From Actinomycetota bacterium (GTDB lineage: Bacteria > Actinomycetota > Acidimicrobiia > Acidimicrobiales > Ilumatobacteraceae), in the NCBI GenBank assembly GCA_009704065.1, contig WLEX01000079.1, positions 1-5,839 on the forward strand: 5,839 nt of DNA, read 5' to 3'. Position 1 is the stretch's first letter, and each line of letters begins with the position of its first letter. Below are positions 1 through 5,157 of the stretch, in pieces. The notes beneath the pieces are model-generated. The model saw nothing but the letters and a program-made list of their open reading frames with translations. It had not been told where the DNA came from and did no database searches. The translations under genes were made by a program, and so were the position numbers.

Positions 1-262
1 CGATGGGGTGGTTACCTTCAAGAAGATGCCAGAGGAATTTTACGGTGTCTCCATCGACGGACGTTTCCCGTCGAATTTCAATGAGGCTCTCTGGTAATTG
101 AGCATCAAGTTTTGCTCGCAATGCTGCGGGAAGTGTGGTGATGTCTGCAGGGCGTTTGAAATGTTCGTACAGACCCGACCACAACTGATCGATGCGGTAC
201 TTAGGTTCACCTTCCAAGATAAGGGAAAGCTCTTCGCGTGTGGGGTCATAAAGGGTGGGCAT
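1..262 (-). CDS. rlmN: 23S rRNA (adenine-2503-C2)-methyltransferase RlmN, N-terminal part (runs off left edge)
   Basis: RlmN is a cytoplasmic radical-SAM enzyme that methylates C2 of A2503 in 23S rRNA and, in studied species, A37 of some tRNAs. Only the first 87 codons are present, so the CxxxCxxC iron-sulfur motif and catalytic cysteines lie outside the window. Identification rests on the N-terminal accessory domain: YRIDQLWSGLY (residues 22-32), DITTLPAALRAKL (40-52) and DGDTVKFLWHL (70-80), which match the family pattern of Y/FR-xxQ-(L/I)W, a LP-xx-LR-xxL stretch and G-(D)T-x-K-x-LW in order and spacing. The ATG at 260-262 is the first in frame after the mshD stop and gives the expected short lead before the YRxxQLW block. 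It begins 3 nt after the mshD TAA, so it is probably translated from the mshD transcript; only a weak purine stretch precedes it. RlmN is favoured over its paralogue Cfr because of the ordinary chromosomal context, but the catalytic domain is not visible to confirm this. Confidence 0.88.
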   Translation of the reverse strand, partial: MPTLYDPTREELSLILEGEPKYRIDQLWSGLYEHFKRPADITTLPAALRAKLDAQLPESLIEIRRETSVDGDTVKFLWHLLEGNHPI

Positions 263-265
263 GTG

Positions 266-1189
266 TTATCTCGCTGCAATATCGCCGACAAAGGCATGTT
301 CGCTGTGGTGTGGAATAAAACCTAGTGATGTGTAAACGGAGATAGCTGCATGGTTGTCGCTATCGACATACAACATCACTTCACTGATGCCTTGTAGTTG
401 CATATGGTGCAGACCTGCGAGGGTCATGAGACGTCCGAGGCCTTTTCCGCCTGCATCTGGATGCACGGCAATGACATAGATCTCGCCCATGGGCGGTGTG
501 GTGTCACGATGAATCTTCGTCCAACAAAATGCATCGAGAGTGGAATCTGTGCGATGCATCAGAAACCCAGCTGCATCGAACCAATCTTCGCTTAATCGTG
601 ATTGCACGGTTTCTGTTGTCCAGCCACCTTGTTCGGGGTGATGATTGAAAGCTGCATTATTGACTCGCAACCAATCTTGTTCATCTTTTCCAACAACAAA
701 CGGCGTAGTGGTGAGATCTGTAAGAGAGGAAACTTCATCTTGCGAGAGGGGCAGTTGACGGCGGAGTTGAAGAAGTTTGCGTCCGGCCTTAAGGCCAGCT
801 GTTGTGGCGAGTTGCCGATGAATATTGTTGGGTTCAAATACCCACCAATGCACATGTCCTCCGCCTTCATGGGCCACGATGTCGAGTGCTGTGTCGATTA
901 GTTCGGGAGCAATTTCCATGGAGTCGTAGCGATGATGTGGGTGCACGATGAGATCGAGAGACCACGATTCGTTTCCTCGAGAGATTTGGCAGTACCCAAT
1001 GATGTGTTCGTGGTCGTGGTCGCGAGCAATGACGCCAGCAAAGCCGCTGCGTCCGCCATCGCGAAGATCGAGCCACAGGTGGTCATTGAGTGGTCGGGCT
1101 CCATCGGCACGCCAGGCATCGGCGATGAGTGCCGACACCTGATCGAGGGTGCCTGCATCCATTTGTCGTTTGATTTCGATGGAACGCAC
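266..1189 (-). CDS. mshD: Mycothiol synthase MshD (tandem GNAT acetyltransferase)
   Basis: MshD transfers acetyl from acetyl-CoA to Cys-GlcN-Ins, the last step of mycothiol synthesis, in the cytoplasm. With the GTG start at 1187-1189 it has 307 residues, close to the roughly 300-315 of the family. It has two GNAT halves. The first (about 2-145) carries a substrate-face block around SRGNESWSLDLIVHPHHR (70-87). The second (about 165-307) has NAAFNHHPEQGGWT (178-191), DWFDAAGF (202-209), LDAFCWTKIH (218-227), GEIYVIAVHPDAGGKGLGR (235-253, the acetyl-CoA pyrophosphate loop GGKGLG) and LYVDSDNHAAISVY (273-286), all characteristic of MshD. The frame stays open to 1333, but those codons overlap nth. 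Candidate starts are ATG at 1211-1213 (315 aa), GTG at 1187-1189 and ATG at 1160-1162. I chose the GTG because it directly precedes the first beta strand (RSIEIKRQ), avoids overlap with nth and lies 6 nt from a possible -10. The family is secure; the start is not. Confidence 0.9.
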   Translation of the reverse strand: MRSIEIKRQMDAGTLDQVSALIADAWRADGARPLNDHLWLDLRDGGRSGFAGVIARDHDHEHIIGYCQISRGNESWSLDLIVHPHHRYDSMEIAPELIDTALDIVAHEGGGHVHWWVFEPNNIHRQLATTAGLKAGRKLLQLRRQLPLSQDEVSSLTDLTTTPFVVGKDEQDWLRVNNAAFNHHPEQGGWTTETVQSRLSEDWFDAAGFLMHRTDSTLDAFCWTKIHRDTTPPMGEIYVIAVHPDAGGKGLGRLMTLAGLHHMQLQGISEVMLYVDSDNHAAISVYTSLGFIPHHSEHAFVGDIAAR

Positions 1190-1195
1190 GCAGGC

Positions 1196-1205
1196 AGGGT
1201 ACCTT
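1196..1205. promoter_or_regulatory. Candidate bidirectional -10 element between mshD and nth
   Basis: The 10-mer AGGGTACCTT holds a TANNNT hexamer on each strand: TACCTT at 1200-1205 on the plus strand and TACCCT at 1201-1196 on the minus strand. The two share the central TA (1200-1201) within the palindrome GGTACC. Exactly 6 nt separate each hexamer from a start codon: nth ATG at 1212 rightwards and mshD GTG at 1189 leftwards. That is the spacing expected between a -10 and a +1, so both messages could be leaderless, as is common in Actinobacteria. I see no convincing -35 on either side. TANNNT is a short pattern and can arise by chance. Confidence 0.4.
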
Positions 1206-1211
1206 TCAGCC

Positions 1212-1874
1212 ATGGGAAAGCCGAGAACACCTGCTGGAAGAGCCAAAGAAGTGGCAGCACGCTTAGCGGTGCTGTATCCCGAAGCGGAGTGCGAACTCAC
1301 CCATTCCAATGCTTTTGAGCTACTTGCGGCCACGATTTTGTCCGCTCAGTGCACTGATGTGCGGGTAAATATGGTCACGCCAGCTCTCTTTGCGAAATAC
1401 CCCACGCCACAGGCTCTTGCTGACGCAAACCCAACCGAACTGGAAGAGATCATCAGATCAACAGGCTTTTATCAAAGCAAGGCCAAGAATCTCATTGGTA
1501 TGGGACGTGGTGTCATTGAACGGTTTAATGGCGAGATCCCGAGAGACCTTGAAGATCTGGTTACCTTGCCCGGAGTGGGTCGAAAGACGGGAAACGTATT
1601 ACGCAGTGTGGTGTACGACCTGCCAGGACTCGCAGTCGATACTCACGTTGGCCGCTTGTCACGTCGTTTGGGTTTTACCACCGAAGAAGATCCGGTGAAG
1701 GTGGAAAAGGTTCTGAATGGATTTATTGAGCCTGCCGAATGGGGCCGTTTTGGGCTACGTCTCATTTTGCACGGGCGCCGCGTGTGTGATGCGAAAAAGC
1801 CCAAATGCGACATCTGCGAGATGGAAGACATCTGTCCATCAAGCTTGATGCCGACCAAAACAAAGTCCAAGTGA
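1212..1874 (+). CDS. nth: Endonuclease III (base-excision DNA glycosylase/AP lyase)
   Basis: Nth removes oxidised pyrimidines from DNA and cleaves the backbone at the resulting abasic site. From ATG 1212 it has 220 residues, near the usual 210-220 for bacterial Nth (some actinobacterial forms are longer). The helix-hairpin-helix LPGVGRKTGN spans 119-128 with the catalytic lysine K125; the catalytic aspartate is D143 in AVDTHVGR. The C-terminal iron-sulfur ligands C192, C199, C202 and C208 have the canonical C-x6-C-x2-C-x5-C spacing. STGFYQSKAKNL (83-94) and the early LSAQCTDVRVN (43-53) also fit. The ATG at 1212 is preferred over the in-frame ATG at 1149 because homologous N termini begin close to the PRTPAGRA stretch and the longer form would run deep into mshD. 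There is no clear Shine-Dalgarno, which agrees with a leaderless start. One mild variation is TGN where E. coli has TAN after the lysine. The TGA overlaps the next gene's GTG by 4 nt. Confidence 0.95.
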   Translation: MGKPRTPAGRAKEVAARLAVLYPEAECELTHSNAFELLAATILSAQCTDVRVNMVTPALFAKYPTPQALADANPTELEEIIRSTGFYQSKAKNLIGMGRGVIERFNGEIPRDLEDLVTLPGVGRKTGNVLRSVVYDLPGLAVDTHVGRLSRRLGFTTEEDPVKVEKVLNGFIEPAEWGRFGLRLILHGRRVCDAKKPKCDICEMEDICPSSLMPTKTKSK

Positions 1875-2089
1875 CGAAAGCAAGTAGCGTTTCACTGATG
1901 ACAGCCTCTATCAGCGCCGAACTTGGGGCAGCTTCCGATGCCATTAACAGATATCGCACGCGTGTTGCTGGGCTTATCGAAAACTTGGGTCCCAACCACG
2001 AAGATTTGATTAGTGCAATGTATGAAGCGGAGCGGGCATTGTTGTCTGCCGAACGGTTACTAATTCGCGCCGAGAAAATCGCCCGTTAA
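1871..2089 (+). CDS. Small alpha-helical protein of unknown function
   Basis: I do not recognise this family. Starting at GTG 1871, which forms a GTGA overlap with the nth stop, it has 72 residues; a later in-frame ATG at 1898 would give 63. Neither start has a clear Shine-Dalgarno; I prefer the GTG because the same overlap recurs in this gene string. The residues suggest a helical hairpin: a first helix around 12-38 (AELGAASDAINRYRTRVAGL), a turn at LGPNHED (39-45) and a second amphipathic, possibly coiled-coil helix around 46-71 (EAERALLSAERLLIRAEK). There are no cysteines, no membrane segment and no signal peptide. Composition (alanine, glutamate, arginine and leucine rich, no internal stops) looks like a genuine protein and not a random frame. 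It is wedged between nth and hisC and probably co-transcribed with nth. It could be a coiled-coil partner or scaffold, but nothing in the sequence assigns a role. Confidence 0.65.
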   Translation: MTKASSVSLMTASISAELGAASDAINRYRTRVAGLIENLGPNHEDLISAMYEAERALLSAERLLIRAEKIAR

Positions 2090-2106
2090 ATTCGCGCAGT
2101 ACTGGT

Positions 2107-2112
2107 TAGGTT
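2107..2112 (+). promoter_or_regulatory. Candidate -10 (TAGGTT) for a leaderless hisC transcript
   Basis: TAGGTT fits TANNNT and ends exactly 6 nt before the hisC GTG, the same geometry as at nth and mshD. No good -35 is visible; at 15-17 nt upstream there are only weak AT-rich bases at the end of the small ORF. The AGG inside this hexamer, 8 nt before the GTG, could instead act as a minimal Shine-Dalgarno, so the sequence alone does not decide. Confidence 0.3.
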
Positions 2113-2118
2113 GGCACG

Positions 2119-3183
2119 GTGACGAGATTTAGTCCACGAGATCAGATTCAGGCAATGAGTGGTTATCACTCGCCTCAGGTCGATGTACCTATTCGTCTTA
2201 ATACGAATGAGTCGCCGTTTCCTCCACCTGAGAGTTGGCTCGACGAACTGTCAGAGATAGTTCGCTCTATTGAGTGGAATCGCTATCCCGATCGAGGCGC
2301 CACCCATTTACGTGAAGTCATTGCAGCTCGACATGGTGTCTCTGTGAATCAGGTGTTTGTGGCAAACGGCTCAAACGAAGTGTTGCAGACCATATTGCTT
2401 GCCTATGGAGGTGCGGGTCGTCGGGTGGCCACATTCGAGCCCACCTATCAGATGTATGCACAAATTGCGCGCGTCACCGGAGCCGAAGTGGTGTCAGGGG
2501 AGCGTCGCGCAGATCTCACTCTCGACGAGTTCGAGATCGAGCGAGTCATGGGCATGCATTCACCTGCTGTCACTTTTTTGTGTAATCCCAATAATCCAAC
2601 GGGGCTTGTTGAACCGCGAGAGAATCTTCGTTCCTTGCTCGATCAGGCAACAGGCATTGTTGTTGTCGACGAGGCATATGCAGAATTCTCGGAATGGTCT
2701 GCGCTGGAGATGTTCTCTGAGGATCTTCCTATGGCAGTGACTCGAACGTTTTCAAAAACACTGTCAATGGCTGCATTGCGTATTGGTTACGTAGTGGCAC
2801 CGTCGTGGATAATCGAGAATCTCGAAATTGCGGCGTTGCCATATCATCTCGATTCGTTCAAGCAAGCTGCAACAGTTGCAGCTCTCGGGTTTGTGAACGA
2901 AATGGAAGATCGTGTGTCTGTTATCAAAGATGAAAGAGAACGTATTTCGAAGTTCATCGGGAATCTCGATGCCGACGTGTGGCCGAGTGGTTCGAACTTC
3001 ATCCTCTTTCGTCCACGTTCTGCCGGTGCAACTGTGGTGTGGAATGCGCTGCTGAAAAATGGCATTTTGGTTCGTGACTGCAGTTCATGGCCTCGGCTCG
3101 AGGGGTGCTTGAGGGTCACGGTGGGCACAGAATCGGAGAACTCCTCGTTTTTGTCGGCCCTTGCAGAGGCACTTTCTTCATAA
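2119..3183 (+). CDS. hisC: Histidinol-phosphate aminotransferase
   Basis: HisC is a PLP-dependent fold-type I aminotransferase that converts imidazole acetol phosphate plus glutamate to histidinol phosphate plus 2-oxoglutarate. At 354 residues it is family length. Visible landmarks are LNTNESPFPPP (27-37), RYPDRG (55-60), the phosphate-binding NGSNE (83-87), FEPTYQMY (106-113, Y110), CNPNNPTG (155-162, N159), VDEAYAEF (183-190, D184 and Y187 for the PLP ring), the PLP lysine K213 in TFSKT, R221 of the ALRIGY phosphate site, and the C-terminal LRVTVGT (331-337) whose R332 binds the substrate carboxylate or phosphate end. The usual AGLR is AALR here, a mild change. Start is GTG at 2119, 29 nt after the small ORF stop. 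No in-frame ATG would keep the conserved N terminus. Given hisB and hisH just downstream, histidine synthesis is the clear role, though HisC-like enzymes can also act on aromatic amino acids. Confidence 0.95.
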   Translation: MTRFSPRDQIQAMSGYHSPQVDVPIRLNTNESPFPPPESWLDELSEIVRSIEWNRYPDRGATHLREVIAARHGVSVNQVFVANGSNEVLQTILLAYGGAGRRVATFEPTYQMYAQIARVTGAEVVSGERRADLTLDEFEIERVMGMHSPAVTFLCNPNNPTGLVEPRENLRSLLDQATGIVVVDEAYAEFSEWSALEMFSEDLPMAVTRTFSKTLSMAALRIGYVVAPSWIIENLEIAALPYHLDSFKQAATVAALGFVNEMEDRVSVIKDERERISKFIGNLDADVWPSGSNFILFRPRSAGATVVWNALLKNGILVRDCSSWPRLEGCLRVTVGTESENSSFLSALAEALSS

Positions 3184-3233
3184 TTCGCATAATTAACCGC
3201 ATGTAGTAGCGCAAGAGCGGCGAGAATAGACCC
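3184..3233 (+). promoter_or_regulatory. hisC-hisB spacer with weak -10-like hexamers
   Basis: This 50-nt spacer is the longest gap in the his string. It contains CATAAT (3188-3193), one base from TATAAT, and GAGAAT (3222-3227), which ends 6 nt before the hisB ATG. Neither has a good -35 at 16-18 nt. No hairpin terminator, histidine-rich leader peptide or T-box is visible. It could host a secondary promoter or be a simple untranslated linker. Confidence 0.2.
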
Positions 3234-3827
3234 ATGGCACGTACAGCAGAGGTCAAGCGCAGCACCAAAGAGACATCGATCACTGTGTCGATCAATCTCG
3301 ACGGGACCGGCGTTGCATCCATTTCCACCGGCATCCCTTTCTACGACCACATGCTCGAGCAATTAGCTCGACACGGCGGATTCGATTTGTCGGTGCAGGC
3401 AGTGGGTGACTTGCATATCGATACGCATCACACTGTGGAAGATGTTGCAATCTGTGTTGGTGAGGCTTTGCGTGAAGCTCTTGGCGATAAGGCCGGAGTT
3501 CGTCGTTTTGCTAGCGGGTCATATCCGCTCGATGAAGCACTCGTAGAAATCTCTCTCGATCTCAGTGGACGCCCTTTTGTCGCTTGGAATGTAGATCTTC
3601 CCGAATGTTTGCCACTTGGTAATCCAGCGTTCGATCCTTCGCTTGCCGAACACGCAATTGCTTCACTTGCTACATCGGCTGCCATCACTCTTCATGTCAA
3701 TTTGCGTGCTGGTCGCAACGTGCATCACATCATTGAAGCAACCTTTAAAGGCCTCGCGCGTTCACTGCGTGATGCCGTTCGTATCGAATCTGCAGGAGTA
3801 CCTTCCACCAAGGGCGTTCTTTCGTGA
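3234..3827 (+). CDS. hisB: Imidazoleglycerol-phosphate dehydratase
   Basis: HisB dehydrates imidazole glycerol phosphate to imidazole acetol phosphate at a di-manganese site formed between subunits of a 24-mer. The 197 residues match the monofunctional form (about 195-200) with no phosphatase domain fused. The signatures are in order: RSTKET (9-14), FYDHMLEQLARHGGFDL (36-52), the metal-binding DTHHTVEDVAI (63-73, H65, H66, E69), YPLDEAL (97-103), LSGRPF (110-115), LAEH (137-140), the second metal motif RNVHHIIEATFKGLARSLR (161-179, H164, H165, E168) and PSTKG (190-194). The usual NAHH is NVHH here, a conservative change. ATG 3234 gives the normal N terminus; only weak purines precede it. Its TGA overlaps the hisH GTG by 4 nt, so hisH is likely translated by coupling. 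Confidence 0.97.
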   Translation: MARTAEVKRSTKETSITVSINLDGTGVASISTGIPFYDHMLEQLARHGGFDLSVQAVGDLHIDTHHTVEDVAICVGEALREALGDKAGVRRFASGSYPLDEALVEISLDLSGRPFVAWNVDLPECLPLGNPAFDPSLAEHAIASLATSAAITLHVNLRAGRNVHHIIEATFKGLARSLRDAVRIESAGVPSTKGVLS

Positions 3828-4450
3828 CCAAAGGCCCGCGCGTTGCGGTGCTCGATTACGGAATCGGAAATCTTCGTTCAGCACAAAAGGCACTAGAGCA
3901 TGTAGGTGCTGATGCGGTATTGACCACATCAGCATCTGTAATGGAATCTGCCGATGCGGTGGTGCTGCCAGGAGTAGGTGCTTTCGGCGCGTGTATGACT
4001 GCGTTACGTGCAGTAGAACTCGAGTCGGTAGTGCATGACGCAGTAGCAAGTGGAATTCCCTTTCTCGGAATTTGTGTTGGAATGCAGATGTTGTTCGATA
4101 GCAGTGAGGAAGATGCCGATGCCGTAGGGCTTGGTGTAATCCCAGGGTCAGTCAAGTGGATTTCATCGTCTGTGCCTCGTCCTCAAATGCAATGGAACCA
4201 ATTGCATCTCTCGTATGACGATCCATTGTTTGCTGGAATGCCCGAATCCCCATGGATGTATTTCGTTCATTCCTTGCACGGAGTTCCTACTGATCCGATC
4301 GATGTCGCAGCCACCATTCATTATGGTGCAACTCTCAATGTGGCCTTTCGGCGTAACAATGTGTTCGCAACACAATTTCACCCCGAGAAATCAGCACTTG
4401 CCGGACTTCGCCTGTTGCATAATTTTGTTTCTGTTGCGAGGAAAGCATGA
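3824..4450 (+). CDS. hisH: Imidazole glycerol phosphate synthase, glutaminase subunit HisH
   Basis: HisH is a class I glutamine amidotransferase that hydrolyses glutamine and channels ammonia to HisF. Length is 208 residues, normal for the family. The triad is present: C84 in LGICVGMQML (81-90) and H186 plus E188 in QFHPEKS (184-190). The oxyanion strand PGVGAF is at 49-54, DYGIGNLRS at 11-19 and YFVHSLHG at 146-153. Two departures stand out: the family's PHxGWN segment reads PQMQWN (120-125), with histidine and glycycine positions both replaced by glutamine while W124 and N125 are kept, and GIC-L-GMQ is GICVGMQ. These look like lineage variants and do not suggest loss of function. The GTG start at 3824 sits in a GTGA overlap with the hisB stop and leaves the short lead before RVAVLDYG. 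The 3' end overlaps hisA by ATGA. Confidence 0.96.
   Translation: MTKGPRVAVLDYGIGNLRSAQKALEHVGADAVLTTSASVMESADAVVLPGVGAFGACMTALRAVELESVVHDAVASGIPFLGICVGMQMLFDSSEEDADAVGLGVIPGSVKWISSSVPRPQMQWNQLHLSYDDPLFAGMPESPWMYFVHSLHGVPTDPIDVAATIHYGATLNVAFRRNNVFATQFHPEKSALAGLRLLHNFVSVARKA
4438..4442 (+). promoter_or_regulatory. Shine-Dalgarno for hisA (GAGGA)
   Basis: GAGGA lies 4 nt before the hisA ATG and within the last codons of hisH. It is the only clear ribosome binding site in the window, where most starts have weak or no Shine-Dalgarno, and it fixes the hisA start at 4447. Confidence 0.7.
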
Positions 4451-5157
4451 ATCTGTATCCAGCGATTGATCTCTTCGGAGGGCAAGTGGTGCGCTTGCGT
4501 CAGGGCGAATACGACGACAGCACGGTGTATGGGAACGATCCTGTAGCCGTTGCAGAGTCTTTTGTTGAGCAAGGTGCAACATGGGTGCACATGGTCGACC
4601 TCGATGCAGCTCGAAGCGGTGAGCCGGTGAATCGTCCCATCATTGCAGCAGTGGCTCAGGCTTTGCAGGGGCGGGCGCAATTGCAAGTGGGTGGTGGTGT
4701 CCGCGGTGAATCTGATGCAATAGCGCTTGCATCGGCAGGAGTGCATCGTGTTGTTATGGGTTCAGCCGCAGTTGCAAATCCTTCTCTCGTGGCAGTTGTC
4801 TCGCGCCATGTTGCTGTTGCGGTCGGTCTCGATCATCGTGATGGCATTGCTGCAACTCATGGTTGGACCGAATCGTCAGGAGTATCGGTGGAAGAGTTAT
4901 TGCAACAATTTCCCACGGCATCTGCTTTTGTCATCACTGATATATCGCGAGACGGCATGCTGACGGGATCTGATGTCGAAGGATTGACACGTGCCGTTGC
5001 ATCAACTTCCATTCCCATTGTGGCAAGCGGGGGAGTTGGTCAACTATCTCATGTCAAAGAACTGGCGAAGATTGCTGGCCTCGATGGTGTCATCGTGGGC
5101 AAAGCAATTTACGAAAACAAGTTCACAGTGGCAGAAGCCATGGCGGTGTTGCGATGA
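4447..5157 (+). CDS. hisA: ProFAR isomerase HisA (phosphoribosylformimino-5-aminoimidazole carboxamide ribotide isomerase)
   Basis: HisA is a (beta/alpha)8-barrel that performs the Amadori rearrangement of ProFAR to PRFAR, the HisF substrate. Length is 236 residues, typical. Catalytic D8 is in YPAIDL and the second aspartate D129 is in VGLDHRDG; T164-D165 and D169 are in [11 protein letters not shown] (162-172). Phosphate-binding loops are VGGGVR (81-86), ASGGVG (193-198) and GKAIYE (218-223). The protein resembles dedicated HisA more than PriA, the actinobacterial HisA/TrpF enzyme: strand 3 reads QVGGGVR where PriA has a serine in SGGIR, and the loop ending in HGW (138-140) lacks the PriA arginine of RGW. 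So a separate trpF is expected elsewhere in the genome. The ATG overlaps the hisH stop (ATGA) behind a good Shine-Dalgarno; the stop overlaps hisF the same way. Confidence 0.95.
   Translation: MNLYPAIDLFGGQVVRLRQGEYDDSTVYGNDPVAVAESFVEQGATWVHMVDLDAARSGEPVNRPIIAAVAQALQGRAQLQVGGGVRGESDAIALASAGVHRVVMGSAAVANPSLVAVVSRHVAVAVGLDHRDGIAATHGWTESSGVSVEELLQQFPTASAFVITDISRDGMLTGSDVEGLTRAVASTSIPIVASGGVGQLSHVKELAKIAGLDGVIVGKAIYENKFTVAEAMAVLR

Noticed and set aside
1149..1211. Upstream in-frame ATG extending nth by 21 residues.
   Set aside because: The extra residues are not Nth-like and lie over the mshD start; homologous N termini fit the ATG at 1212.
898..1260. 120-codon minus-strand frame inside mshD.
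   Set aside because: Alternate frame of mshD on the same strand with no recognisable domain; the MshD motifs are in the other frame.
932..1318. 128-codon plus-strand open frame across the mshD 5' half and nth start.
   Set aside because: It is antisense to mshD and overlaps nth out of frame; both have clear family motifs, and this frame shows none.
1214..1333. N-terminal extension of mshD up to 1333.
   Set aside because: It would add 48 residues with no match to MshD and would overlap the first 40 codons of nth on the opposite strand.
2108..2121. AGGTTGGCACGGTG just at the hisC start resembles the T-box core (AGGGTGGNACCGCG) in 11 of 14 positions.
   Set aside because: A T-box needs an upstream Stem I with specifier loop; only 29 nt separate hisC from the protein-like small ORF, and I see no paired stem or antiterminator. 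Key C positions of the core are also changed. Likely coincidence; an Infernal search of 1875-2125 with the T-box model would settle it.
3184..3233. Possible terminator or his attenuator between hisC and hisB.
   Set aside because: No stable GC hairpin followed by a T run, and no short ORF with a histidine run.
2844..3362. 172-codon minus-strand frame across hisC and hisB.
   Set aside because: Shadow of two well-supported genes; it spans the intergenic gap and has no family motif.
4378..4746. Cysteine and histidine rich 122-codon minus-strand frame over hisA.
   Set aside because: The Cys/His richness is the complement of GCA/GTG-rich hisA codons; no ordered metal motif or ribosome site.
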